DNA of 64,000 nt from Eledone cirrhosa (taxonomy: Eukaryota > Mollusca > Cephalopoda > Octopoda > Eledonidae), in assembly GCA_964016885.1 (NCBI GenBank), contig OZ024743.1:125666612-125730611 (forward strand), given 5' to 3'. The notes beneath the pieces are model-generated. The model was not told the origin of the DNA. It searched no databases and saw only the letters and a program-made list of their open reading frames with translations. How positions within the stretch are numbered: the stretch's first letter is position 1; each line of letters starts with the position of its first letter. Below are positions 21,061 through 32,941 of the stretch, piece after piece. The translations under genes were made by a program, and so were the position numbers.

Positions 21061-23079
21061 GGATCAAATGTCAAAAGGATCAATAGCTCTATCTGTTGCA
21101 GATCCCTGTGTCTCGCTCAATGGCACTCAACATCATAATCTTTCCCATTGACACAAGGCTACAAATTCAATAGCAAAAAATCACTGGAGTTAATTGTGAT
21201 GTGGTTTGTTTTCTTAGGCAAAGACAGTGAGTGATAACAAGAAAAATGAGTCATACAGAAAAAAATGACAAAGAAAAAGTATTCAGACTCCTTTAATTAC
21301 TCACTATAACAGAGAGTGCTTGTGTTACCCCAAGATTGGGCTCAGTCAGGATTTGAACTCTATACCATTTACAACCAAAGCAAGAGTCATAACATTGAGC
21401 CACAGCCAGTAACTTATATTTTTCAGCAATTGGTATTTGAGACATTTGAGGGTAGGCCACTGACAACAAAGTTTTTGTCATTGTTGGCACCTTGTCTTGC
21501 TGAAGAATCTGGTGATACTTGTGAGTGTGCTTGACTGTTCCAGCACCTCAGCCTCACTATCAGCCACAGTAATGCCAAAAATGTTTTGGATTGTCTCAAA
21601 CCTTTTCTGGGGTTAATTATTCTGTAGACTCAGTAGTCTTCTACTGTAGGATACTGGGCCACACACTAGAAATGAAAGTGTGAAGTGATATCACATCAGT
21701 GAAAGGGGTGAAACAGAACTTTTTTCATGTGGTAACACTGAGCAGGCAGCAGTGTTTTTCAATGGGTCACACGAAAAAACTAATCTCTTGCCAGATATTG
21801 GGTAAGTGTGATTCTCAGATGCACAGCTATATATAAAAACAAGACACGAGAGGACATCCATTTTCTACCACACCTACTTTATAACAAGTATGTATACAAA
21901 AATACAAATCCTTATTGTTGTTTACAGTTGTGAGAAAATCTAATGTTCTGTCTTCATTTCTTTTTAACCAAACTCTGATAATACTGACTCCAGCTAACAC
22001 TCAACCCTACCAATCGTTTTGCTTTTTTAGAAAATTGAAGTAGAAAGACTATTTTCTAGATTGTTTTATTTTTATTTAGAGGAAACATTGATTTTGTTAG
22101 TGATGATGGTAGTAGTGACAACGATTTGTAAACATTGCTGCATGGAAACCATTCAAGTGTCTGCAGAAATTCTACATCAACTGATGTCGTTGTAGAAATT
22201 AATCAGAATGTTGGTTGTTAAAAACAATCAGAACTGTTGAAATGATAAAGACTGCATAAGATTTATTTTTTCCTTTCTTTTTATTTCTATCCTTTTAGTT
22301 ATATAATTTTTGTTTATGTTTTTATTCCCTTTCTTTTATTCAACTTTGTCTTATATATATATATTATTATACTCAGTTTTGTGAGCTGCTGAACGTTTTA
22401 GTATATTCTTCTTTACAAATCATACAAACTCATCAATACATACCTATTATATCAGGTGTCATAATTTACCTGATGTGGTTTCTATTGAGGAAGGTCAGTT
22501 TTGCACAGTTAGCTTTCCTTCTTTTTTTGTTCTTTTCTTTTGTACATACAACAAATGACAGCTTTTATCTTAAATATTTTATACAAAACATTCTGAAACA
22601 TTCAGACTTCATATATAATATAGTGATTTTTATCTATCATGTCTTTTATATTGAAACGAATAATACAAAAAAAAAATGGTGTGCATATCAGAAATGTAAA
22701 GAATATGCATTAATAGTTTAAGAAGGCTTTGGAAAAGTAGTTAGCAGATGAGTTTTTAGAAATAATTTCCTACTAAAGGACGATGAGTTTTTATACACAA
22801 AAATATCGAACTGAATTAAGTTGTAGATAAAACTTCATCTAACTAATGCTGATTGACATTTTCACTGATCAGCTTACCCACCTAACATTATCGTTTTACT
22901 GAAGAAACTCTTTTTAAGCTGTTGGCAGAATATTGATGTAATCAGACAACCAATACAAAGAATGAGGAAGCACACACTGAAAAAAAAGCTTATCTAAGAA
23001 AAAAGATTTGATTTATTATTAGAAAACTTTGTAAAAAAGATTCATGCATTCTTTCAGAATCCAGTAAAACATCTTAAGT
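21061..23079. other. Two kilobases with little recognisable content
   Basis: AT-rich, with a short (TA)n at 22355-22365. The ORF at 22473-22721 has no family motif. I see neither a gene nor a clear repeat, so this may be unique intergenic DNA. Confidence 0.35.
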
Positions 23080-23260
23080 ATGACAAAGAGGAGATCAAAG
23101 CTACGACGGAAATTTCTCTGAGACAACTTGCTGTGAGCCATAGACAAGACCTGTGCCTGCAGTAAAGTACCAGCAAGACAAAAGGTGACCTGGTGGTGAA
23201 CTTTTGGGAGAACAATTAGTTTAGAAAATATGTCTGGAAAAAGCAAACCGGCAAAGCATT
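23080..23260 (+). pseudogene. RTE-like LINE fragment, plus
   Basis: The plus strand reads SKVPARQKVTWW after a degraded leader, matching the segment before the RT domain at about 33250-33340 (ATDEICGWSRPI, VTWWWN). It is a short, decayed copy; a family A SINE trace follows (23262-23440). Confidence 0.55.
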
Positions 23261-23454
23261 GGAACAGATGCTTTGTGGTACTCATTCTAGCTCTTTGCAT
23301 TTTAAGTTCAAATTCTTGTATGACCTACTTGAGTGGTAGATGTAATTCCTCATTCAGTTTAACATCACTCAATTCATCCCTCCCATCAGTCTTGGAAGTC
23401 TTAAAAAAGATCATGAGCATTGCTTTCCCTCTTTGACTAAGATTGATTATTTCA

Positions 23455-24030
23455 CCCTTTAACTGTCTATTTCAATAGTTGCCACCTCTGTTGAGTCTTC
23501 CTTCCACTCATTCTCCAGATTCATCAACCTCTCACAATAGCATTTCCAGACCTCTATCTTCTGAGCATTACTGCAGTTAAGTGTTCCAAAGTTATTTCAA
23601 ACTCACCTGTCCCCAATAATATCCCATTCCACACTGACACATTGCCTCACAATACAGGACACCTCATACAATTGATCTTTACATTGCAGTCCACTGGCAA
23701 ACCTCTTGCTTTCAGCTTCTCTACATGCTAATTAAACCCGTCGTCTAGCTTCTCTTTTAACTACTTGGTATTACTATTAGCTGCCCCCATTTTTCCAGTC
23801 TTCCTATGCCTCTCTCTAAGTGCTAATGTCTACAGTACTGTTCCACCACCAGGTCACCTTTCATTTGGCTAGTACCTTGCTCCAGGTCTCATCAGTAACC
23901 TGAGGCAAGTTGTGCTGTAGAAACTTCCAATTGTCCTCTATGTCATATGTATCAATATCCTTCTTGTATGTATCACATAGAACTTTTCCAAACCTATATT
24001 TAACAAAGAGGTGTTTTAGCTTCTATACCC
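23455..24030 (-). pseudogene. RTE-like LINE fragment, minus
   Basis: From 24030 downwards the minus strand gives YDIEDNWKFLQHNLPQVTD, VTWWWNSTVD, then an EDWKNGGS and VVKREARRRV block with stops. It is the same region as 33200-33480 of the better copy (SKVEESIKAK, RREARRQVYLARKKAEE), so it is one more copy of that family. Confidence 0.72.
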
Positions 24031-24764
24031 TATTTCTCCAGATTGCCCTATTTTAAACACCACTTTAATAATGTCAAAGTTATTTATTTTACTTAATAGC
24101 TCTAAATTCTTGGTTATTTTCAAAATTTCTTGAAACCCGTAATTAGTGTACTTCTTTAGAAATATGGTAGAGAAAGGGTTAAGAATGGTTTCAAGCATTA
24201 TATTTTCTTTCTCAATAAAATAATTTGTAAATTACAGTCAAGCTGTACTGCAGATAAGTCAGTTTCTCACACAAGCAGGATGAAATAGTAAGGAGAGGAC
24301 AGCCCCCCATCTACCTATTTGTCATATCTCCTCCCCAATCCCTGATAACCTTACCTTATCTTAAACCTGAAGAAAGAGAAAAGTAGAACAACATTTAGGT
24401 TCCTGCCTACCAGTATACTCCCAATTTCAATGTCCTAAATAGCTCCCTTCCTTGTCCAACCCATGCTGGCATTGGTTGGATGAACCTACTCTGATTCACC
24501 TTACCCCGATCCTTTTCATAATCACATCCCCGACTCACCTTTTCCAGCAGACCCAGGTCAAAATGAAAAGCCAGACACATCCTTCAAAATGTCAGATGCC
24601 ATCCACTTGCTTCAAGGCCACCCCCATGACTCAGTGCTTCCTCTCTAATGGTGGATGTCTACCCTACCCCTTACTCCCCAGTAAGCATATAACCTGTACC
24701 CTTCTCATTTTTTAGACACATCCCAATGTCTCCCTATCCTGACAAATGAGTACACTAATGTTGT
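24031..24764. other. C-rich spacer
   Basis: 24060-24190 resembles the TTAA MITE interior in reverse (ttcttggttattttcaaaat, agaaatatggtagagaaagg). 24300-24715 is C-rich with no recognised frame. Confidence 0.45.
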
Positions 24765-25215
24765 AATAAGGTAGTGCTGGTACCACGATAAAATGCTCCC
24801 AGACCATTCTGTAAAGTGGTAGTGCTGGTGCCATGACAAAATGCTCCCAGACCACTCTGTAAAGTGGTAGTGCTGGTGCCATGACAAAATGCTCCCAGAC
24901 CACTCTGTAAAGTGTAGTGCTGGTGCCATGACAAAAAGCACCTAGTCTGTACTGTAAAGTGGTAGTGCTAGTGCCATGACAAAAAGCACCCAGTTCAACC
25001 TGTAAGATGTTAGTGCTGGTGTCATGATAAAATGCTTCCAGTATATGGTGTAAAGTGATTGGCTTTAGGAAGGGCATCCAGCTATAGAAACCAACCCCAA
25101 AATGGAACATCAAGTATGATACAGCCACCTGACTGGTCTAGTATCAGTAAGTGACAGCCTGTCTAACCCATGTAAGTATAGAAAATAGACATTAAATGTT
25201 GATGATGATGATGAT
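24765..25215 (+). repeat. Tandemly expanded family B tail
   Basis: Six or so units of about 50 bp (agtgctggtgccatgacaaaa, tgctcccagaccactctgta) precede one ordinary tail (aggaagggcatccagctata) that ends in gatgatgatgatgatgaa. The internal expansion makes a minisatellite and gives repetitive ORFs that are not genes. Confidence 0.85.
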
Positions 25216-25352
25216 GAATCAGTTGCTGTTCTACATCCTACTACAAGTTATTTATGCTAGCCAGGATATATTGCCTGGGTTAATTGATACAAAAGAATGT
25301 ATAATCACTCATTTCACAGTTGAATGTTTAACTTTAAATATATAAATATATA

Positions 25353-25806
25353 ATTGTTTCTACTTTAGGCACAAGGCCAGCAATTATCCCAGTGTATTAC
25401 TGGTACTTTATTTTATCGACTCCGTAAAGATGAAAGGCAAAGTTAACCTCGGCAGGATTTGAACTCAGAATGGCAAGGGCCGTAACTCTATGCTTCAAAG
25501 CATGGCGCCCGACCCTCTACCGATACTGCCAATCCACCGCCCTTATATATAAATATATAATTGTTTCTACTATTGGCACAAGGCCAGCAATTATCCCAGT
25601 ACATTACTGGTACTTTATTTTATCGACTCCGTAAGGATGAAAGGCAAAGTTAACCTTGGCGGGATTTGAACTCAGAATGGCAAGGGCCGTAACTCTATGC
25701 TTCAAAGCATGACACCCGACCCTCTACCGATACTGCTAGTCCACCGCCATTATAATATATAATGCACTGGGTAATTGCTGGCCTTGTGCCTAAAGTAGAA
25801 ACAATT
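25353..25806 (-). repeat. Head-to-tail pair of SINE A copies plus an inverted fragment
   Basis: Copies 25353-25535 and 25556-25745 lie in minus orientation with the same flanking tataaatatataattg, period about 204 bp, and share variants such as aatggcaagggccgtaactc. A third, inverted fragment (25757-25806, gggtaattgctggccttgtg) closes the array. Local duplication is more likely than two separate insertions. Confidence 0.85.
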
Positions 25807-26084
25807 ATAATATATAAATATATAATGAATATTAAATAGGCTTTTAAATTTTGAAATATTTGTTAATCATGCTGTGTGACATTCCATGTAATTTTACACT
25901 GGAGGTTGGTTTTAATGTTCCAGTGCTAGAATCTGTCTGTCTGTCTGTCTACCTGCCTGCCTGCGTGGGTGTGTGAAGGCATATTTGTATGTGTGAAGGT
26001 GTACATGTGTGTGTGTGTCTTTGAAGACCTATGTATGAAGGTATATGTGTGTTTCTGTGTGAAGGCATGTGTGTGTTTGAAGGT

Positions 26085-26350
26085 GTGCAGCATAATGGTT
26101 AGGATGCTGGTCTTATGGTCGTAAGGTTGTGTATTTGATCCCTGGACTGAATAATGTGCTGTCCTTAAGCAAGATACTTCATTTCACATTGCTCCACTCC
26201 ATTTAACTGAAAATGAATACCAGAAGCAGCTGGGTGGGGGAAACTTCTGATAGACTGGTGTCATATCTCAGGGGAAGTTATGTACTCTCAATCACTTGAC
26301 ATCACATGAAACCAGGATAAACTCTGAACTGAGAAATTCCAAGGCTCAAA
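26085..26350 (+). mobile_element. SINE family D, second copy
   Basis: Head gcagcataatggttaggatg and B box gttgtgtatttgatccctgg, core gcaagatacttcatttcaca, tail tgatagactggtgtcatatc. Diverged from the copy at 18075. Confidence 0.78.
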
Positions 26351-26639
26351 AAGACTTTAATAATAATTTGAAAATGTGAAAGCCCCAAACACAAAAAATA
26401 ACTATAATAATAGTTGATCACTAAAGATAATAGCTGAGAAAATTGAATAAATTACCCATAGAAGAAGAAATATGTGGACAGAGGTGCTTAAATCTGTAAG
26501 GGTAATTTATCGATTTTCTCCACTATTATCTAGACTGTTATTATAGTTATTTTATGCATTTTGCAGTCTCATATTTTTAATTTTCAAACATTCCTAGAAC
26601 TTTGAAAATTCATAAGGTTTATTGAATAAGAACCAAAAA

Positions 26640-26790
26640 AAGCACTTAGTCCACCCTGCTAGGTGGTCATGCTGGTGCCATGACAAAAAGCACCCAGTCT
26701 ACTTTGTAAGGTGATTGTACTGATACCATGACAAAAAGCACCCACTCCACCTGTGAGGTGATAGTGCTGGTATCATGACAAAAATATGCC
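26640..26790 (+). repeat. Family B tail units in tandem
   Basis: Three units of gtgctggtgccatgacaaaa and agcacccagtctactttgta type. Confidence 0.8.
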
Positions 26791-26794
26791 TCAT

Positions 26795-27062
26795 ATTTGT
26801 TCCAGCTCTTTACATTTTGAGTTCAAATTTAACTTTCACCAATTGATAAAATAAAGTACCAATCAAATATTGGAGTTGATTTAATCAACTAAATCTTTAC
26901 CCAAAACATCAGACACCATGCTTTGCAGCATAGCCCTTTATGTTCTGGGTTCAAATCTCGTCGAGGTTAGCTTTGCCTTTCATTTATATGTGGTCGATAA
27001 AATAAAGTACCAGTAATGCACTTGGGTAATTGCTGGCCCTATGCCAAAAGTAGAAACATTAT
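26795..27062 (+). mobile_element. Two SINE family A copies, one degraded
   Basis: 26795-26905 is degraded (cattttgagttcaaatttaa, gataaaataaagtaccaatc). 26905-27062 is clearer (caccatgctttgcagcatag, gttcaaatctcgtcgaggtt, ttgctggccctatgccaaaa). Confidence 0.75.
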
Positions 27063-27124
27063 TATTATTATTGATAAACATCATCTCAGAGACTTGATTT
27101 CAATTTGGAATATTACTTGATAAA

Positions 27125-27475
27125 GTGCATAGCTCAGAGATGAGAGAATCATTCCAGGTAGAGCCGTTACTTCTCCAAATTGTGAGATCACAGCTCCGAT
27201 ACAATAGGCATGTGGCTAGAATGTCTCAGGAAAGAATCATTGGACAGATTTTACAGGCAAAACCAACCGATAAGAGACCCAGAGCAAGATGGTTGGATAA
27301 CATCCATGAGCTTGGCTGGTCATGCTTGGAGATCCAGCCGGATCAGTTGGAGATGATTGCTTCTGACAGGACCTGCTGGAAGGAATCTGCCCCCACATCC
27401 CTTGAAGAAGAAGTTGCTGCTGCTTGCAGACATTTCACTTCACTTACAACATTTATACTTTTGAGAAAGGTATAA
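27125..27475 (+). pseudogene. LINE C-terminal fragment
   Basis: An open frame of 116 codons reads LRYNRHVARMSQERIIGQIL, then RPRARWLDNIHELGWSCLEI and SDRTCWKES. The R(Y/W)xxHVxRM...RWxD...W block closes many LINE polyproteins after the RT. No RT sequence precedes it, so it is 5'-truncated. Open but not a host gene. Confidence 0.8.
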
Positions 27476-27572
27476 ACATCTCAACATCCCATTTAGTCTC
27501 TATATAAATTTGAAGACTTATACCTTGCAACAAGGTATTTGTATTAGATAAAGCAAGGATATTTGGACAACT

Positions 27573-27800
27573 TTAACCCTTTAGTAATCACATTACTCTA
27601 TATTTACTATTATATTTTCATGGTAAAGGCTTTACCTCGCATAATTATCTCACATAATATCGAATCTATGAGATTTTGAAAGTATTTATTTTGAGAACAA
27701 TACCTTAATATCAGTTTCAGCGACCAGTTACAGCCAGTTTCAACAGAAAGAGGTAGAGAATTCCGGTCGGTTTTGGTCGGTTTGAACATTAAAGGGTTAA
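27573..27800. mobile_element. TTAA-flanked MITE, complete
   Basis: Starts ttaaccctttagtaat and ends acattaaagggttaa, giving inverted termini inside TTAA. The interior matches 14219-14433 in reverse. TTAA target sites suggest piggyBac-type mobilisation. Confidence 0.82.
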
Positions 27801-27869
27801 GAAAGTAAGAATATTTGTTGTATTCATTAGTTTAATTAAGTGTCTCATTTTACTTTGTTTGTTACCTAT

Positions 27870-27935
27870 TAACCCTTTCATTACCATATTTCAATTAATT
27901 AATGAAGAATTTGAAGGATTTACTAAAATTGACGT
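27870..27935 (+). repeat. Second TTAA MITE family, 5' fragment
   Basis: ttaaccctttcattaccata then aatttgaaggatttacta, matching the start of the copies at 55101 and 59680. Confidence 0.6.
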
Positions 27936-28017
27936 ACAACCAAACAAATACCCTCCCTCAGGTATATACCATACTCTGAACGCCTTGCTTCTCTGATCAT
28001 TAAAGCTCTGACATCTG

Positions 28018-28260
28018 GTAACTGACTTGGTAGACAACCACAAGATTATTAACTATCTTTCCAACACTAAAACCTGTGGACATGCTTACAAAATCAGAAA
28101 ACAGCACAGCTCCCATGATTTTCAGAAACATTTTTTCATGCTCAGAGTTGCTGAAGCATGGAACAAACTACCTGCATCAGTTGTTATCTGTTGGGACACT
28201 GCATCCTTTAAAACTTCCATGCCTCCCAAAATTCGCCAATACTACAGATATTCCCCTTCC
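28018..28260 (+). pseudogene. LINE C-terminal fragment of another family
   Basis: Frame reads GHAYKIRKQHSSHDFQKHFF, then RVAEAWNKLPASVV and TASFKTSM. The (K/R)xxxRxxFFxxRV...WNxLP block ends CR1/Jockey-type LINE proteins. Truncated at its 5' end. Confidence 0.72.
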
Positions 28261-28411
28261 ATACACACACACACGTGCGTGCGTGTGTATATCATGACTC
28301 ATATACTGTTCACTTTCCTGAGATTTATACATTATTCAATGAACTATACATGCACCTTTGATGAGTTATAGTGCACCTGAGCACTGTACACAATAATTTT
28401 CATTATTGTGA

Positions 28412-28600
28412 ATTAGCAGTATCGGTAGAGGGTCAGACACCATGCTTTTCAGCATAGTTACATCCCTTTACGGTCTGAGTTCAAATCCCGTCGAGGTTAA
28501 CTTTGCCTTTCATCTTTATGGGGTCGATAAAATAAAGTACCAGTAATGCACTGGGTATTTGCTGGCCTTCTGCCAAAAGTAGAAACAATTATTATATTAT
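28412..28600 (+). mobile_element. SINE family A, plus
   Basis: tagcagtatcggtagagggt, ctgagttcaaatcccgtcga, gtcgataaaataaagtacca and ggccttctgccaaaagtaga. Confidence 0.88.
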
Positions 28601-30254
28601 CACAAGCAATTACCTTTGTGCCTAAACCAAGTAAAAATATTTTGAGAAAGTTAGAAAACTGATACAATCTTACAATCCCCTATAAATCCTTATTATAACA
28701 TATTCATTAACATCAATGAAGATAATATATGTAAAAAAAATAATAAGGTGATGGGCTTCTGATCATATCATTTTGAGATCAAACCTAACAGCTATTATTG
28801 TTTTACAACCTTGGACAAGGAACATAACTCAGTTTGTCTCAGTTTATCTGACAGAAAAGCAGGTTTTATTTATACTTAACTAACCTGAGCCTAAATTTCT
28901 CCACAACAAACTACACATAACAGTACATGGGGCATATGTTGTACACACACCAAATTCATAGACTGCCTACACAATGAAACAAAAATACTAAAAATGAAAG
29001 ACTACCTGGATGTGCTAATGGCATAGTTTAATGTTACAACCCCCTACCCACCACCACCACCACAAATACCCACAGTAATGACAGGGATGGTCACTACATG
29101 AAAAGCCACCTCCAAACACCAAGACATACAACAATATTCTAAAAATACTATCTCTCCCAATCAGCCTAGACAAACATAAACACATCTATATATAAATTTG
29201 AGTGATTTCCATCTGTCACACAATGTGTGTGTTTGTGTGAATGTATATGTATGTATAAGGAAGGAAGGGGATAGTGAAAAAACTATAGGAAAACACATGC
29301 TGGTGTTTCATTTGCTACACTGTGTGAGTGCATGTGTGTTTGTGTGCATATGTTTGTGTGAATGTATGTGTGAATATATGAGAGTGTATTCTTGTGTGTC
29401 TGTTTGTATGTTTATATTTGTATACACATACATATAAATGTATGCATATGCACATACACACACGCACGCACACACACACACACACATACACATATACATC
29501 AGCATGTTGAAAAAAATGCTAGTACATAGAAATAACTGTAATATCTAGACTCACTGATCTATGAAGATGTGATATACACTGGTAACCTTAATTACGTCAC
29601 ACTTCAACTAAGTCCATTTTGCTTTATCGACACTGTGGCTACCACCAGAATACAGGTGTACAGGAATAGACTGGACAGTAGAGAGAGAGAGTGCAAATAT
29701 GTGCAGACTGTCACACTGCACCCAATACCATTCATCACTGCATGTCAGAGAGTGCAGTATGGTCTTCAGCTAAATTGAATCTGCTGGTCATGCATCGTTC
29801 TGCCAATTACCTGCATGACATAAGACTGCTTGCTCAAAGCTGAACTGGGGCTACACAACAACAACAAAATGGTTACAAGCCAAAAAGGAAGCTTCTACAT
29901 TATCATTCACCCTGCTAGAAATAGCAGCTACTCTTGGATGCTTTTAATAAAGCCCACTCTACTGCAGACATTTTGACCAGGTCTCCAGTTTGAAGATGCC
30001 TTCCTCCCTCCCACTAGTCTCAGAATCCCTGAAAATAGTCATGAGTACTGCCCTTTCCTCATTGATTAAACATCTAAATCGTTAATGGCAGAAAAATATC
30101 CAGCCACAATTTTTTTTTTTTATTTCTTAAACAATACGAAAACATTGTAATTTTGGAAATATTATCTTATTCATGTGAGTACAGAAAATTGAATGTAAAT
30201 CAATAAATATAAATTAGCATGTTACATAATATTTATATATTATGGAATGGAAAT
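28601..30254. other. Spacer with GT/CA-rich tracts
   Basis: 29220-29440 is GT-rich and 29445-29500 is CA-rich, so the two could fold back. 29030-29070 is CCA-rich. No gene recognised. Confidence 0.4.
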
Positions 30255-30567
30255 GACCTTGAGTTTTGAGGAGTGTTCCAGTTGTTCAATCAACATAGCC
30301 TGCTCATAAAATTAACATGTGACTGAGTATTCCACAGACATATGCACCCTTAATGTATTTCTCAGGAAGATTTAGTGTGACACAATGTGTGACAGGGCTG
30401 GCACAGTAAATTACAGCTACAGTCCATCCGATGGGCTTCTAAATAGATTCCATTTACCCGAGGTTATAGTAAATGACCCTTGTCCAAGATGCTACACAGT
30501 GAAATTGAACCCAGGAACTAACAATTGTGAAGTAAGTAAACTTCATAATCATACAGCTATGCTGCAT
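30255..30567 (-). mobile_element. SINE family C, minus
   Basis: ggagtgttccagttgttcaa, gactgagtattccacagaca, tagtaaatgacccttgtcca and attgaacccaggaactaaca, ending at the tRNA-like head (catacagctatgctgc). It gives a short plus-strand ORF that is not a gene. Confidence 0.8.
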
Positions 30568-30829
30568 TCACTTATATATTATATAATATGATATATACTA
30601 AAGCAAAATAAAGGCACTCATTTGAACTAAAACTAAGAAGTGACTGCTTACAGCAACTGAAGATCTATCTTTATACTGACATGTACCTCAGAACAAGTAG
30701 TTATTTAATAAGTTATGTTTAGCACACTGATGTAGGTAAATATTTAGTTTGGTGGTCAAATATTCTAAAATCGTAATACTTAAAAATGTCATCATCATCA
30801 CCTATGTTTACTTTTCCATAGAAGGGCCA
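30568..30829. other. AT-rich spacer
   Basis: Nothing recognised. Confidence 0.3.
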
Positions 30830-31060
30830 GGGTTCATTTTAATACAGTGTCTTTACACTTGTAGGGTTGCGGAGATCCTTATGTCTTACCAAGGTCATAA
30901 CATTCACTCTAATGTTCCTGTCAGGATAAAATTCACCCAGTACATTCTGCGAAGTGATTGGTATTAGAAAGGGCATCCAGCCATTGAAATCATGCCAAAC
31001 ATGGAAGTATGAGCAAAATGTGATCCTTCAACTCATCTAAGAGGGCAGTAACTCTGAATA
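30830..31060 (+). repeat. Family B tail
   Basis: aattcacccagtacattctg, gtattagaaagggcatccag and catgccaaacatggaagtat. Confidence 0.75.
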
Positions 31061-31987
31061 ATGACTGGCTTGCACCACAATACCGAGTACATCACTTAAA
31101 TAATAAAAGCTATCAACTATTTCTAAAGAGCCTTATGGGCATTGGACGACTATTTTTTGAGTGCTACTCTTGTGTAACTTTTACATATGAAATCCTTCTT
31201 TTCTGTCAGTCTACCTGGCATCTATGAGAAAAGTCAATAAGGAAAAACAACATAGCAGAACAATACAATGTCATTTGAAATCGAATCTAAAATTTCTCGC
31301 CTCTAAAACCACCTTTTGTTAGGAATTCTCGCCATTGTCCTGTCAAAAGACATCTATGATAAACGTATATACCACTTGACCTGTGACCCCAGACAGACGA
31401 AACACACATGGCTACTATTAAATCAAAAACCATATACATATCCTTCTAGCTATAGTATTATCTATACATATATATAAAACTGAAATTGTCTGTGTGCCCT
31501 AATTTTTGCAAAGTCTATACAAATCCACATTTCTACTCTGATTGACTTCAAACTTGTATTTATATATTCCTTGGGGTCTAAAGATATTAACTGTAGCTTT
31601 TATTTTTCAATTTTCTGTTGTTAAAGTGGTGTTAGGCACCGGTTAGCGATCTCTCTCTCTCTTTCTTAGTCTGTCTTTTTAGATAGATACATAGCTATAA
31701 CGTCACGCCCTTATAATATCTGTCTATATGTCTGGCTGTCTGCATTACGACATTATGAAAACATTGTTCTCATTGCTGGCGTATTATCTTCGCTATTTTC
31801 TGTTCATTGCCAGGGAACGTCTTCACGAACCAAAGTATCGTCTTCCTGTTTTCCTTCAGTTGCAACGTTTTTCGAAATATTTACTTCTGAGTTCACAGAT
31901 TGATTTTTTTAGTTTCAGAAAATCCCGTTAAGGGTGAAAGCAGCGATTCTTTGCTTAAACTTTAATCTGTTATTTTAATATATATAT

Positions 31988-32540
31988 CTTCTTGTTTTTA
32001 AACTCTGATTACTGTTATACGTTCGTTTAATAAGCTTCTCGTATTTAAACACTGATTACTGTTATACATTCGTTTAAATTATGGTCGAATTTGTAAGTTT
32101 AGAGTATATAAAAATAACCTTCTAGTTATAACTTTTTCGGGAACATTCTTCCTTCTTCTCTACTCTGCCCCCCAATGCATTATTTATAAGCCTACAGGTC
32201 CTCTCACACCCTCCCTCTCTCAGCAAGTATAAAATGAACCTGTCGGTGGTAAAAAATTTCAGAATTCTTCGAATCTTCATCCCTGCCGAAGGGACGTTTG
32301 TAATGTATTTCACGCCATTTTCTTGTCTCTCCATGTTTTACCCGGTTCATTTACTTAGAATCCAATCTTTCAATTTTATTCGATAATTCTGTCAGACCCT
32401 CAAAACAATCTTGTATTTAAACTCTGATTACTGTTATATGTTCGTTTAATAACCTTCTCATATTTAAACACTGATTACTGTTATACGTTCATTTAAATTT
32501 GTAGGTTTAGATTATATAAAAATAACCTAGTTAACTTCCC
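31988..32540 (+). repeat. Direct repeat pair inside the Helitron
   Basis: 31988-32118 and 32410-32540 are about 90 percent alike by eye (aaactctgattactgttata, aaacactgattactgttata, gtatataaaaataacct). Each carries an inner repeat of ctgattactgttata. The 290 bp between them are not repeated. Confidence 0.8.
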
Positions 32541-32941
32541 CATATCCCCCCCCCACCCCATTATTAGATGGTCCAATCATAATTCAACGGATTATAATAA
32601 TATGTTTCTCTTACCAATCTCTTTCACAAAACTGCCGCCTCGGCTATCACTCCTTAAGTTTAAACCTGGTTGTCTTTGATATGTTAAATGACTATAGAAT
32701 TCTGGAGAGTATGAAGAATCTGGACACTCAAATGACAATGTCAAAGATAAAGATAAATTCACCTCATGTTGCAGGACGAAAATGCAAGGATTCCTCTTTA
32801 TTTCAAACATAACCCCATCTCCCTCACCCCTCCCCACACCTCTAACCCATCCCTTCCACTCACCAAACGAAATCCAAAACTTCAGAGTTGGTACCATGAA
32901 AAGGTCGCTCTAACACAAACTTCAAAAAATGAAACAATCAC

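Noticed and set aside
30385..30591. 68-codon ORF with CPRCYTV motif, similar to one at 55841
   Set aside because: Both arise from the antisense of SINE family C; the apparent conservation is that of the SINE and not of a protein.
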